DNA of 64,000 nt from Bacilli bacterium (GCA_017434825.1 JAFSGC010000016.1:1-64000), one strand, 5' to 3'; positions 8,210-18,402 are shown, counted from the first letter of the stretch. The notes: generated by a model not told the origin, from the letters alone. Numbers and translations: made by a program.

Positions 8210-8752
8210 TTACTGGCTTATTTTTTCATATTCGTATTCTGTTAATAAATCTTTAAAATCATCAACATTGAAAACTTTATTATCTTCGATTATAACTTTT
8301 TCTAATTGATTGTTTTTAAAGTAGAGAATACAAGGTGCATTTTTGATTTGAGTAGTATTAAATGCATCATTTAATCTTGTATATATATCTTTATCTTCTA
8401 TTTCATCTGTAATATTTATATAATAGAATTCATCTTTAAGATTGTATTCATCAATAACATTTTTTAATTTCTTTTCTAATTTATATACATCCTCATCATT
8501 GTTGTAACTAATATATACAAAATATTCACTAGGTGATTCTTTTAATACTTGAACAATTTCAGTTAAATCTTTAATTTCGTATGTAACAGTCGATGTAGTA
8601 ACTAAATAACTGTTCATTAATTTTTCAGTTTGTTTTACATTATACCAACTTAGTATGTACCAAATGAGTAGAATAATTGCTATGAATATTAGTGCTCCAT
8701 ATATGTAATGTCTAATAGTAAAATACTTATCACTTTTATTCTTTTTTTGCAT
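8210..8752 (-). CDS. Membrane-anchored thioredoxin-fold-like protein without CXXC
   Basis: One transmembrane helix (about residues 13-31) is followed by a domain of about 140 residues. YFVYISYNNDEDVYKLEKKL, then FYYINITDE, then NAPCILYFKNN (a cis-Pro-like position) give a thioredoxin-like layout, but the CXXC site reads NNDED. It resembles the protein encoded at 4390 in architecture. A strong AAAGGAGGTGATG ribosome site precedes it, and trmL follows. A non-redox, binding role is inferred. Confidence 0.6.
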   Translation of the reverse strand: MQKKNKSDKYFTIRHYIYGALIFIAIILLIWYILSWYNVKQTEKLMNSYLVTTSTVTYEIKDLTEIVQVLKESPSEYFVYISYNNDEDVYKLEKKLKNVIDEYNLKDEFYYINITDEIEDKDIYTRLNDAFNTTQIKNAPCILYFKNNQLEKVIIEDNKVFNVDDFKDLLTEYEYEKISQ

Positions 8753-8819
8753 TATTCATCACCTCCTTTATTTTATCAAATTATTTATTTAAAGTAAATG
8801 TTAAACAAAATTGACAATG

Positions 8820-11096
8820 TTAATCAGTAGTTTCCTCTTGAATTTTAACTAAGACTTCACGAGGTTTCGAACCGTTTTGAGGTCCAATAATTCCGCGCGC
8901 TTCAAGCAGGTCAATAACTCTTGCTGCACGATTGTAACCAAATCTAAATCTTCTTTGGATAAGAGATGCGCTAATCTTTCCAGTTTGGATAGCAAATTCC
9001 ACAATTTCATCATACATTGGATCATCATCACCAGCTTCGCTATTAGAGCTTCCTGCAGAAGATGAGTGAACATCTTCGTTAGTAAATTCTTCGCTGTATT
9101 TAGCGGTTGCTTGAGTTTTACAATATTCTATTAACTTACTAATTTCGCCATCAGAGATAAAGCAACCTTGAATTCTTGTTGGAACGCTTTGGCCCATTGG
9201 AGCGTATAACATATCTCCTCGACCAAGTAGTTTTTCAGCACCAGCAGCATCTAGTATTGTTCTTGAGTCAATTGATGAAGAAACTGCAAATGCAATTCTT
9301 GATGGAATATTATTTTTAATAACACCGGTAATAATGTCTGTTGATGGTCTTTGAGTTGCTACAATTAGGTGAATACCAGCGGCTCTTGCCATTTGAGTAA
9401 TTCTCATAATTGAGTCTTGAACTTCTTTTGAAGCAACTAACATCAAGTCTGCAAGTTCATCGATGATTACTATAATATATGGCATTTTTGCCATTTTATT
9501 ATCAGGATGTTTTTTATTTTCTTTTTCTATCCATTCGTTATAACCTGCAATATTTTTAAATTCTTTTTCTGCAAATAATTCATAACGATTTTCCATTTCA
9601 CTAACAATTTTTTGAAGTTTAGCATTAGCTTTCTTAGGATCTGTAACTACTGGGCAAAGTAGGTGAGGAGTTCCGTTATAATTTGAAAGTTCAACCTTCT
9701 TAGGGTCTACTAGTACAAGTTTTACTTCATTAGGTTTATAACGCATTAAAATTGAAGCAATGATACTATTAATACAAACTGATTTACCAGAACCGGTAGA
9801 ACCTGCAACTAAAAGGTGCGGCATCTTAGTAAGGTCTGCTAAAATTGATTTACCCATTATGTCTTTTCCTAGGGCAACTAGGATTTTGTTATCACTCTTA
9901 GTACTTGCGGTGCTTTCTAATACTTCTCTAATACCAACACTAGCGATTTCACGATTTGGAATTTCAATACCAATTGTATTCTTACCAGGAATAGGTGCTT
10001 GAATTCTAACGTCTTTAGCAGCCATTGCTAAAGCTATCTCTTTATTTATATTAGTAATTCTATTTACTTTAGTTCCATTTGGTACTGTTATTTCATATTC
10101 AGTAACCGCAGGCCCAATATGAATTTCAACAACTTTACCTTTAATCTCAAAGTCATTTAAAACTCTTTCCAATGTTTCTTGATTACTTCTAATGAAAGCT
10201 TCTTCGCTATTAGTTTTATTTTTAGGAGTAGGAGTTAATAAATCAAATTTAGGTAATCTATAATTCGAAGTATCAATGTCTTCTTCTTTAACATCAGCAT
10301 CAAATGATTCTTGTTTGATAGCGGGCTCAGCGTTAATACTTTTAAGTTCATCAATACTAGTAATAACAATTTTATTATCTTTTTCTTTAACTGGTTCCGA
10401 AGAAGTATTTGCTCCAATCGGTTCAGCGTTTTTAATTCCTACTAATTCATCTCCCTCAACAATGTATTCTTTACGTTCACTGTCAGAAGAGGAACTGGTT
10501 CTTTTTCTCCTAAATACAGACGTTAATTTCTTAAATAAATCTGCAAATGTAATGTTAAATGCTAAAATAACTGCGAATAGACCAAGTACAATTAAAAATG
10601 CAATAGTACCAGCTTTACCAAAACAAGCAGCGCATAATCCAATAGCAATGGATCCTAAAGCGCCGCCCCCAATAACGATTGTGTTATCACCACTTGTAAG
10701 TAAGCCTCCATCGCTACTGATTGTACTGATTCTTTCCATATAATTTTCGTACGTAATATTAAATAATTCTTTAAAATCTTGCGTTTGATTTAAAAACTCA
10801 AAATGAGCTAACGTTAAAAGGATAGTAAGAATTAAATATACTCCAATAAGTCTTTGGGTAAAAAAATTAGGAAGTTTTCTTTTAAATAGACTATATCCGC
10901 CTAAATATACTAAAGCAATTAGGACTATAAACCAGTATTCACCGGCTAAGAACATCGCGAATTCTTCTATGAATAGACCGACAGGACCAAAGCATGCTAG
11001 ACCGCATATTCCTATTAATATTAGAATTAATCCAATAAATTCTACACTATATGAAAAACCTTCTTGGGTTTGTTTACTTTTCTTTTTCTTTGCCAT
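8820..11096 (-). CDS. ftsK: DNA translocase FtsK/SpoIIIE
   Basis: Septum-located ATP-driven DNA pump that clears chromosomes during division. Four transmembrane helices occupy about residues 16-190, followed by a linker of about 100 residues. The RecA-like motor has Walker A GSTGSGKS (K438) and Walker B VIIDEL (D546). A C-terminal winged-helix gamma domain (about residues 690-755) would read orienting DNA sites. At 758 residues it is the size of Bacillus SpoIIIE/SftA-type proteins. It is transcribed alone, divergently from queA. Confidence 0.96.
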   Translation of the reverse strand: MAKKKKSKQTQEGFSYSVEFIGLILILIGICGLACFGPVGLFIEEFAMFLAGEYWFIVLIALVYLGGYSLFKRKLPNFFTQRLIGVYLILTILLTLAHFEFLNQTQDFKELFNITYENYMERISTISSDGGLLTSGDNTIVIGGGALGSIAIGLCAACFGKAGTIAFLIVLGLFAVILAFNITFADLFKKLTSVFRRKRTSSSSDSERKEYIVEGDELVGIKNAEPIGANTSSEPVKEKDNKIVITSIDELKSINAEPAIKQESFDADVKEEDIDTSNYRLPKFDLLTPTPKNKTNSEEAFIRSNQETLERVLNDFEIKGKVVEIHIGPAVTEYEITVPNGTKVNRITNINKEIALAMAAKDVRIQAPIPGKNTIGIEIPNREIASVGIREVLESTASTKSDNKILVALGKDIMGKSILADLTKMPHLLVAGSTGSGKSVCINSIIASILMRYKPNEVKLVLVDPKKVELSNYNGTPHLLCPVVTDPKKANAKLQKIVSEMENRYELFAEKEFKNIAGYNEWIEKENKKHPDNKMAKMPYIIVIIDELADLMLVASKEVQDSIMRITQMARAAGIHLIVATQRPSTDIITGVIKNNIPSRIAFAVSSSIDSRTILDAAGAEKLLGRGDMLYAPMGQSVPTRIQGCFISDGEISKLIEYCKTQATAKYSEEFTNEDVHSSSAGSSNSEAGDDDPMYDEIVEFAIQTGKISASLIQRRFRFGYNRAARVIDLLEARGIIGPQNGSKPREVLVKIQEETTD

Positions 11097-11113
11097 ATAT
11101 CTTCACCATAACA

Positions 11114-11142
11114 ATTATATCTTAAAAAGACTCTATTTGCAA
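11114..11142 (-). promoter_or_regulatory. Promoter of ftsK
   Basis: On the minus strand, TTGCAA (11142-11137) and TATAAT (11119-11114) are 17 bases apart. Confidence 0.7.
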
Positions 11143-11163
11143 AGTTTTATTATGTAGAATTCC

Positions 11164-11192
11164 TAGACAAAATCAGTATTTTTCCTTATAAT
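11164..11192 (+). promoter_or_regulatory. Promoter of queA
   Basis: TAGACA (11164-11169) and TATAAT (11187-11192) are separated by 17 bases, 18 bases before the queA ATG and its GGAGGTGA site. Confidence 0.7.
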
Positions 11193-11210
11193 TATTGGAG
11201 GTGAGAAAAC

Positions 11211-12233
11211 ATGAATATTGAAGATTATAATTACAATTTACCTGAAGAATTAATAGCACAAACTCCAATTCAAAATCGTAGTGAATCTAAGTTACTTGTT
11301 ATGGATAAAATAAATGGAGATATTGAAGATAAAATTTTTAAAAATATTACAGAATATTTACAAAGTGGAGATGTATTAGTTTTAAATGATACTAAGGTAT
11401 TGCCTGCGAGAATTTTTGGGAATAAAATTGATACTAATGCACATATTGAACTTCTTTTATTAAAAAATATTGAAGGAGATATCTGGGAATGTCTATCAAG
11501 ACCTTTTAAAAGATTAAATGTGGGTACTAAAGTAAAGTTTGGTGAAGACTTAACTTGTGAAGTTATCGAAAAAAAAGAAGAGGGAATTATTCTCGTAAAA
11601 TTTTTCTATGATGGAATTTTTATTGAAATTATTGAAAGACTTGGACTTATGCCACTCCCACCATATATTCATGAATCTTTAGAAGACCAAACTAGATATC
11701 AAACTGTTTATGCTAAATATTTAGGAAGTGCCGCTGCCCCAACTGCCGGCTTACATTTTACCAATGAACTTTTAGAAGAATTACAAAACAAGGGAGTGGA
11801 AGTATTATATGTTACACTACACGTTGGACTGGGAACTTTTAGACCAGTTCAAGAAGAGGATATAACTAAACACGTAATGCATAGTGAACATTATAAAATG
11901 ACTAAAGAAGTTGCAGATAGACTTAATTTAGCAAAACAAGAAGGAAGAAATATTTATGCAGTGGGTACTACCTCTACAAGAACTTTAGAATCCATTATGA
12001 CCAAACATGGAAAATTTATAGAATGTGAAGATGATACTAGTATTTATATTTACCCAGGGTATGAATTCAAAGCAATTAATGGATTAATAACAAATTTCCA
12101 TTTACCAAAAAGTACACTATTAATGTTAGTAAGTGCATTTAGTTCACGTGAGAATATTTTAAATGCATATAAACATGCTATTGAAAATAAGTATCGCTTC
12201 TTTTCCTTTGGCGATGCAATGTTGATAAAATAA
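11211..12233 (+). CDS. queA: S-adenosylmethionine:tRNA ribosyltransferase-isomerase
   Basis: Transfers and isomerises the ribose of SAM onto preQ1 in tRNA to give epoxyqueuosine. At 340 residues it is full length, with the family N-terminus ([12 protein letters not shown]), [26 protein letters not shown] and the C-terminal [28 protein letters not shown] lies at good spacing. tgt, the enzyme of the preceding pathway step, lies about 550 bases downstream on the same strand, with one opposite-strand gene in between. Confidence 0.97.
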   Translation: MNIEDYNYNLPEELIAQTPIQNRSESKLLVMDKINGDIEDKIFKNITEYLQSGDVLVLNDTKVLPARIFGNKIDTNAHIELLLLKNIEGDIWECLSRPFKRLNVGTKVKFGEDLTCEVIEKKEEGIILVKFFYDGIFIEIIERLGLMPLPPYIHESLEDQTRYQTVYAKYLGSAAAPTAGLHFTNELLEELQNKGVEVLYVTLHVGLGTFRPVQEEDITKHVMHSEHYKMTKEVADRLNLAKQEGRNIYAVGTTSTRTLESIMTKHGKFIECEDDTSIYIYPGYEFKAINGLITNFHLPKSTLLMLVSAFSSRENILNAYKHAIENKYRFFSFGDAMLIK

Positions 12234-12262
12234 AAAACGATAGAATTAATTTCTATCGTTTT
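12234..12262. terminator. Bidirectional terminator
   Basis: AAAACGATAGAA (12234-12245) pairs with TTCTATCGTTTT (12251-12262). It lies between queA and the converging hypothetical gene. Confidence 0.88.
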
Positions 12263-12690
12263 ATTCTTTCTAGAGTCCATAGATCTTCGGGTACATCTTT
12301 AAGTACTCGATATAGTCTTTGTTCCAGTCTAATTAAATTAGGATCATATAGTTTAAAGTTAAGCATACATAAATCCCTAATTTCTTCCATTGTATTTCCA
12401 CTTTCATGAGCTTCTAAAAATAAAAGCTCTGGGTCGATCATTTTAATGTAAAAATATGCTTTTTCAGCGTGTGTTACTGCAGTATATCTTCCGTTTGAAG
12501 AAATCATTTTTTCAGCGGCAAAAGTCATCATTGATAAAAGACTAGAACTTTTTCCCGTGAAAAAGTATCTCCAGTATTCAACAGCTTCATCAAGTGCTTT
12601 CATTTTTTCTTCATCAATTGATGCAAAATCACTTTTCCAAACGTATCTATAAAACGATAAAATCGTTTCTTTCCTTGGTATTGTTTTCAT
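12253..12690 (-). CDS. Hypothetical cytoplasmic protein
   Basis: I do not recognise this 145-residue protein. It is predicted helical, has no signal peptide or membrane segment, and includes FYRYVWKS, EYWRYFFTG and a basic C-terminus (WTLERIKR). AAAGGGG precedes the ATG, and a good promoter lies upstream. Its last codons lie inside the shared terminator. It sits between the two queuosine genes on the opposite strand. Confidence 0.65.
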   Translation of the reverse strand: MKTIPRKETILSFYRYVWKSDFASIDEEKMKALDEAVEYWRYFFTGKSSSLLSMMTFAAEKMISSNGRYTAVTHAEKAYFYIKMIDPELLFLEAHESGNTMEEIRDLCMLNFKLYDPNLIRLEQRLYRVLKDVPEDLWTLERIKR

Positions 12691-12715
12691 AATTAACCCC
12701 TTTGTGCGGTTTCAT

Positions 12716-14199
<1,484 letters not shown>

Positions 14200-14210
<11 letters not shown>

Positions 14211-14580
14211 AATCTTTTTTTGTGTTTTTACCTACTGTAGCTCCCACTATGGTGGCAAATATTAAAGCTAAATAGTAAAAGATAGTGGCTATTGATATTG
14301 CACTATGGAAAAAGATTAGGGAAATAACAAATAGAATTGCTACTAGTATACCTCCAGTAATTAGGCCTTCAATAAGGCCTTTTTTGTGGGTAACTTTTCC
14401 TCTAGACAGTCCATAAATAAAAAATAATGCCAAGTTTATAATTAAAATGATTATTTTAGATAACGAAGAATTCATACCAATTAAATTAAATAATCCCATA
14501 ATAAATGAGACTAATACTTCCAAAAGGATAAAAATCCCAAAAGCCTTAATTAAGTTTAATGTTTTTTTAATAATTATCAC
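14200..14580 (-). CDS. TIGR04086-type four-helix membrane protein
   Basis: A 126-residue protein with about four transmembrane helices. GLSRGKVTHKKGLIEGLITGG between helices 2 and 3 matches the conserved loop of the TIGR04086/YrzE-type membrane family, whose function is unknown. In related Firmicutes this family is often found near tgt and yajC, which agrees with the position here. It converges on the pilin-like gene. Confidence 0.6.
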
Positions 14581-14644
14581 CTAATAATATTTATGAATTG
14601 ATTAAAAAAATATGTATTACAACATAATACAAATAGGTGATATT

Positions 14645-15289
14645 ATGGAACTATTTAGTACAATATATAGAACGATGTTCTTTTATTTTTTTATTACAAT
14701 CGCATACCGTTTAATGGGGAAAAGAGAAGTTGGACAGCTTGGAGTAATTGATTTGATCGTCTCAATCTTAATAGCGGAGATGGTCGCTATATCCATCGAA
14801 AATACCGAAGATCCTATGTATTTAACAATTCTTCCAGTGGGGTTATTAGTGCTACTTGAAATAGCGTTAGCTTTTATTTCTGTTAAGAATAAAAAAGTTA
14901 GAGTATTACTGCAAGGAAAACCATCTTTAATAATTAGTAATGGAACAATCAACTATCGAGAGATGATAAAACAAAGATATACATTGGATGATTTGCTTTT
15001 AGCGCTTAGACAAAAAGAAATAAAGGATATAAGTCAGGTAGAGTATGCCTTTTTAGAATCTAATGGTAAGCTTTCAATATTTAAATATAAACCTTTTAAA
15101 ATTCGTGGAAACTACCCAATGCCAGTAATATTAGATGGTAAAGTAGAGGAAAGCACTTTAAAATATTTGAAAAAAGATAACAAATGGTTAGAGGAAATAT
15201 TAGAAAGTCAAAAAGTAGAATTAAAAGATATTTTTTATGCGTTTTACAAAAAGAAAAAAATTTTTATCATAAAAAAAAGTGGAGCTTAA
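14645..15289 (+). CDS. DUF421 (YetF-type) membrane protein
   Basis: Three N-terminal transmembrane helices (within residues 1-75) carry the family signature YRLMGKREVGQLGVIDLIVSI. A cytoplasmic domain follows with KPSLIISNG and the characteristic DDLLLALRQKEIKDISQVEYAFLE run. DUF421 proteins (YetF, YdfS, YcaP) have no settled function; B. subtilis members are linked to spore or envelope properties. AGGTGA 4 bases before ATG 14645 supports this start over one 33 bases upstream. Its end overlaps the converging DUF1653 gene by 4 bases. Confidence 0.85.
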   Translation: MELFSTIYRTMFFYFFITIAYRLMGKREVGQLGVIDLIVSILIAEMVAISIENTEDPMYLTILPVGLLVLLEIALAFISVKNKKVRVLLQGKPSLIISNGTINYREMIKQRYTLDDLLLALRQKEIKDISQVEYAFLESNGKLSIFKYKPFKIRGNYPMPVILDGKVEESTLKYLKKDNKWLEEILESQKVELKDIFYAFYKKKKIFIIKKSGA

Positions 15290-15528
15290 TCCACTTCCAT
15301 AAAACGATATTCTTGATCTGCGTTTGGATATTTTTCAGTATCCACTTTAGATGCAAAATTATCATAAGGTCTAACATAAATTTTTCCATCATGATTAGAT
15401 TGATAAATTACTACCTTTAACATTTCACCGTTTTTGTCTAGTTCTTCGCTAGAGTAACCAATATGTAAAACTTTAAAAACATTACCTTTAAAATGTCTAT
15501 ATGTTTTATTTGGATATATTTCTCTCAT
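15286..15528 (-). CDS. DUF1653 domain protein
   Basis: An 80-residue protein made up of one DUF1653 domain: YRHFKGNVFKVLHIG, then VVIYQSNHDGKIYVRPYDNF. This small domain is common in bacteria and its function is unknown. AGGTGA 8 bases upstream supports ATG 15528; a GTG 12 bases further upstream is possible. Confidence 0.8.
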   Translation of the reverse strand: MREIYPNKTYRHFKGNVFKVLHIGYSSEELDKNGEMLKVVIYQSNHDGKIYVRPYDNFASKVDTEKYPNADQEYRFMEVD

Positions 15529-15620
15529 TTCTTTCTTCACCTAACAACATTATACATTTAATGCTTTAAAATATCTAGATTATATTGTATAATTATTGAT
15601 AGAAAGTAGGGTTGATACAT

Positions 15621-16610
15621 ATGAAAGCCTTATGTATAGGACGAAGTGATTATAATTTTTTCTCAAATGTAGATAATTTTGCTACCGAATCAAAAAAGCA
15701 AGTTCTTAGTGATGTTATCGAAGGTAGCGGAGGAACTGGAGTAACTGCAGCACATCTTTTAGGTAAATATGGAGCTGAGACATACTTGGGTTCTGTTGTT
15801 GGTGACGATACTTTTGGTAATCTAATTAAAAAAGAATTAGAAAGAAACGGTGTTCATACAGAATATATGGAGACTGGATTTGATAAAAGAACCTCTATAT
15901 CAATGATAATTACTAAAAAAGATACAAAAGATCAAATTATATACAATATTAATAAAGAAAAATTAGTGTTAAAGAAAAATGAATTTCAAATGTTACCTGA
16001 TTTGATATACAGCGATGGTTATGATTACGGTGCTACATTATCAGCATATAATAAGTTCTCTGATAAAATAACAATTCTTAATGCTAAAGAATGTACTCAA
16101 GAAATGGTTGAGCTTTGTAAATATCCAAAATATATTATTGCACCGCAAGAATTTGCAGAATGGGTAAGTGGTCAAAAAATTGATTTTGATAATTCAGGTT
16201 CACTAGTAACGGTATTTTCTGCATTGTTAAATAGATTTGTAAAAAAAGAAATTATTGTTACTTTAGGTAGCAAAGGAGCTTTATATATTTCTAATAATCA
16301 AATCAGAGTTATGCCAGGATTAGCATCAGAAGTAGTTGATACCACCGGTTCTGGAGATATCTTTGGAGGAGCTTTTGCATATGGTTTACTTCAAGGATAT
16401 GATTTAGAAAAGGCGATTACATTTGCTAATATTGCTGCAGGATTATCTGTTTCAAAAGTCGGAATTAAAGAATCTATTCCAGAGATAAATGAAGTTATGA
16501 ACTTATTTAATCAAAAGTATGCAGCCGTTCAAGAACAACCAGCAGCGCCAGCTCCTCAAGCTGATCCAAATGCACAACCTCCGGCAGGAACTCCTCCAGT
16601 AGCGCAATAA
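15621..16610 (+). CDS. PfkB-family carbohydrate kinase
   Basis: Ribokinase-fold sugar kinase. Motif 1 is GSGGTGVTAAHLLGKYGAE...GDDTFG near residues 35-62, and motif 2 is DTTGSGDIFGGAFAYGL near residue 240, whose GxGD contains the catalytic Asp. The substrate cannot be told from sequence; fructose, ribose or 2-keto-3-deoxygluconate are typical. The last 25 residues form an Ala/Pro/Gln-rich low-complexity tail that is unusual for this family. GTAGGG precedes ATG 15621. It is coupled by overlap to the Smr gene. Confidence 0.88.
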   Translation: MKALCIGRSDYNFFSNVDNFATESKKQVLSDVIEGSGGTGVTAAHLLGKYGAETYLGSVVGDDTFGNLIKKELERNGVHTEYMETGFDKRTSISMIITKKDTKDQIIYNINKEKLVLKKNEFQMLPDLIYSDGYDYGATLSAYNKFSDKITILNAKECTQEMVELCKYPKYIIAPQEFAEWVSGQKIDFDNSGSLVTVFSALLNRFVKKEIIVTLGSKGALYISNNQIRVMPGLASEVVDTTGSGDIFGGAFAYGLLQGYDLEKAITFANIAAGLSVSKVGIKESIPEINEVMNLFNQKYAAVQEQPAAPAPQADPNAQPPAGTPPVAQ

Positions 16611-16864
16611 TGGCAATTGTAACAAGTAAAACTCCAACATTAGATTTGCACGGAGAAATTGAGTCGATGGTAGAAGTATTAGTTTTGGAATTTATCAATG
16701 ATAATGTCAAAATGAGAAATGAAGTTGTGTTGATTGTTCATGGAAAAAGTACTAATATTTTAACTAAAGAGGTTCATCGAGTATTAAAAAGTAATAAAAA
16801 TGTCAAAGCTTTCAAATTAGACAATTGGAACCTAGGTCAAACCATAGTCGAATTGAAAATTTGA
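16610..16864 (+). CDS. Stand-alone Smr domain protein
   Basis: An 84-residue protein that is essentially one Smr domain: LDLHGE at the start and VVLIVHGKST in the middle. Smr domains (as at the C-terminus of MutS2) are nucleic-acid binding and often nucleases. The usual TGxG/HGxG loop reads HGKS. The start overlaps the kinase stop (TAATG). Confidence 0.8.
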   Translation: MAIVTSKTPTLDLHGEIESMVEVLVLEFINDNVKMRNEVVLIVHGKSTNILTKEVHRVLKSNKNVKAFKLDNWNLGQTIVELKI

Positions 16865-16888
16865 CTTTTTTTTATTTTAGCGTACAAT
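16861..16888 (+). promoter_or_regulatory. Promoter of CFI-box-like gene
   Basis: TTGACT (16861-16866) and TACAAT (16883-16888) have a 16-base spacer, starting at the last bases of the Smr gene. Confidence 0.5.
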
Positions 16889-16913
16889 ATATACCTAATT
16901 AAACGGAGGTTTT

Positions 16914-17555
16914 ATGGCAAGAGATTATGTAAGTGAATTTAAAGGTCATTGTTTGACTTGTAAAAAATATGAAATATCTAAAGGTGATTGGTCATGGTCT
17001 ACAGTAAGAGGATTCCGTTGTAAAAGACTTCAAAGACCAATGGCTTTTGATGAAAAGTGTTATCAATATGATTTTGACGCTGTTAGAGGCAACAGAATGA
17101 TTGAAGAAGCTGTGGATTGGCGAGTAAGAAGAGGATATGATCCTCGACCAGACTGTTATGTAGTAACTGCTATGTGTGAAATACTAGGATTACCTATGGA
17201 TCATGAATTTATTACTAATTTTAGAATATTAAGAGATGAACATATGATTAATTCTGAAGCTGGTAAATCACAAATTGCAGCATATGACAATTATGGTGAA
17301 CAATTAGCAGAACGTTTAAAAGCTAATTTTAATAATCCTGAAACAAAAGAATCTACTGAAAAAATGATTCGAACAGTATTGTTGCCATCATATGAACAAG
17401 TTAATGAATTAATTAAATTTGGTAATTTGGATATGGCTATGTATGTATACTTCCAAATGATGGGTATCTTATCTAGAAGATATGGAATTACTTATTCACC
17501 AGCATTAGAAGAGCAAAAAGAAGCGCACCAAGGATACGCAAAAGTATTAATATAA
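16914..17555 (+). CDS. Cys-rich protein with CFI-box-like domain
   Basis: The N-terminal 50 residues have a possible metal site (HCLTCKKY, FRCKRL, KCYQYDF). Residues about 80-110 (CYVVTAMCEILGLPMDHEFITNFRILRDEHM) resemble the CFI-box domain, which has the pattern C-x-x-T-A followed by L-x-x-x-R-x-x-R-D. The rest is helical. No catalytic function is assigned to such domains. CGGAGG precedes the start, and it has its own promoter and terminator, so it is monocistronic. Confidence 0.55.
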   Translation: MARDYVSEFKGHCLTCKKYEISKGDWSWSTVRGFRCKRLQRPMAFDEKCYQYDFDAVRGNRMIEEAVDWRVRRGYDPRPDCYVVTAMCEILGLPMDHEFITNFRILRDEHMINSEAGKSQIAAYDNYGEQLAERLKANFNNPETKESTEKMIRTVLLPSYEQVNELIKFGNLDMAMYVYFQMMGILSRRYGITYSPALEEQKEAHQGYAKVLI

Positions 17556-17578
17556 GATGCTTAAAAAGCATCTTTTTT
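17555..17578 (+). terminator. Terminator
   Basis: AGATGCTT (17555-17562) pairs with AAGCATCT (17566-17573) around a 3-base loop, with six T. Confidence 0.88.
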
Positions 17579-17586
17579 ATTTGTTC

Positions 17587-17616
17587 TTGACAAATATTTT
17601 GCTTAAGTAGTATAAT
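17587..17616 (+). promoter_or_regulatory. Distal promoter of the 17709 gene
   Basis: TTGACA (17587-17592) and TATAAT (17611-17616) are both perfect, with an 18-base spacer. It would give a leader of about 85 bases. Confidence 0.65.
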
Positions 17617-17653
17617 TTAATCCCATTGTGGAACACTATAATTAGACACTAAT

Positions 17654-17682
17654 TTGACATTTTGGGGCAAATGTGCTATACT
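17654..17682 (+). promoter_or_regulatory. Proximal promoter of the 17709 gene
   Basis: TTGACA (17654-17659) and TATACT (17677-17682) are 17 bases apart, with TGC before the -10. Together with the distal promoter this predicts high expression. Confidence 0.75.
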
Positions 17683-17708
17683 TATCGTAATTAAGGGGGT
17701 AAATAATT

Positions 17709-18128
17709 ATGAAAGGATACGTTTTAGATTACGTTAATGAAAACGAATTTAGAAAATTAGAAAGGGCTTTAAAGAAGTATAATATGATGGCTTTCAAGAA
17801 GTTAAACTTCGATTATTATCCATCTATTAGAAGTGGTAAATTCCTTGGTGAAATGGTTTCAAGTAACAAAAAGAATGGTACTGAAACATATGAATTAAAA
17901 TTACCAAGTGATAAACTTTTTGCTCAAATTCATGGTGAAGTTAAGTTAATTTATACAGTACATAAAAAAGAAGGTATTGCAATGCTTGAAACTTTAACAC
18001 CAGAAGATATCTTATTGGAAGGTCACAGAAGTGAATTAACAACTTATAAAGGTATTATGATTTCTAAAGAAAACGCATCAAAAGATATGTTCAAAATTGA
18101 TTTATTAAATATGATTCAAGGAAAATAA
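17709..18128 (+). CDS. Hypothetical small cytoplasmic protein, probably highly expressed
   Basis: A 139-residue protein I do not recognise. It is mixed alpha/beta in appearance, Lys-rich, and has no Cys, signal peptide or membrane helix. It includes a predicted strand-rich middle (ETYELKLPSDKLFAQIHGEVKLIYTVHKKEG). GGGGG lies 9 bases before the ATG. Two consensus-like promoters and a strong terminator suggest an abundant, monocistronic product. Confidence 0.7.
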   Translation: MKGYVLDYVNENEFRKLERALKKYNMMAFKKLNFDYYPSIRSGKFLGEMVSSNKKNGTETYELKLPSDKLFAQIHGEVKLIYTVHKKEGIAMLETLTPEDILLEGHRSELTTYKGIMISKENASKDMFKIDLLNMIQGK

Positions 18129-18149
18129 GACTCTAAGTCTTATTTTTTT
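18123..18149 (+). terminator. Terminator
   Basis: AAATAAGACT (18123-18132) pairs with AGTCTTATTT (18136-18145) around a 3-base loop, followed by T. It overlaps the stop codon. Confidence 0.88.
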
Positions 18150-18150
18150 G

Positions 18151-18179
18151 TTGATTTTTACCTGTAAATATAATATAAT
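18151..18179 (+). promoter_or_regulatory. Promoter of tRNA pair
   Basis: TTGATT (18151-18156) and TATAAT (18174-18179) are 17 bases apart, 20 bases before the first tRNA. Confidence 0.65.
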
Positions 18180-18199
18180 TACTTTGTCGCAATTGATAA

Positions 18200-18276
18200 G
18201 GGCCTCTAGCTCAGTTGGTTAGAGCACTCGGCTCATAACCGATCGGTCATAGGTTCGAGTCCTATGAGGCCCACCA
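18200..18276 (+). tRNA. tRNA-Ile2 (CAT anticodon, lysidine type)
   Basis: A complete 77-base cloverleaf with encoded CCA. The acceptor stem is GGGCCTC/GAGGCCC, the anticodon stem CTCGG/CCGAT with loop CTCATAA, and the T arm CATAG-GTTCGAG-CTATG-like. The CTCATAA loop and overall sequence match the minor isoleucine tRNA, whose C34 becomes lysidine through TilS. It lacks the three G:C pairs of initiator tRNA. Elongator tRNA-Met is the alternative reading. Confidence 0.85.
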
Positions 18277-18282
18277 GATATT

Positions 18283-18367
18283 GCGGGTGTGGCGGAACTG
18301 GTAGACGCGCTAGACTTAGGATCTAGTGGAGCAATCCGTGGGGGTTCGAGTCCCTTCACCCGCACCA
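18283..18367 (+). tRNA. tRNA-Leu (TAG anticodon)
   Basis: An 85-base class II tRNA with a long variable arm and encoded CCA. The acceptor stem is GCGGGTG/CACCCGC, the anticodon stem CTAGA/TCTAG with loop CTTAGGA. It is transcribed with the preceding tRNA. Confidence 0.95.
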
Positions 18368-18379
18368 ATTAATAAAATT

Positions 18380-18402
18380 CAGGAAGAAATTCCTGTTTTT
18401 TT
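18380..18402 (+). terminator. Terminator of tRNA pair
   Basis: CAGGAA (18380-18385) pairs with TTCCTG (18390-18395) around GAAA, followed by seven T. Confidence 0.85.

Noticed and set aside
10276-10743. 155-residue reading frame opposite ftsK
   Set aside because: It is antisense to well-supported ftsK coding sequence, with low-complexity Ser/Leu composition and no ribosome site.
18200-18276. Elongator or initiator tRNA-Met
   Set aside because: The anticodon is CAT, but the loop CTCATAA and the body sequence fit tRNA-Ile2, and the anticodon stem lacks the three G:C pairs of the initiator.
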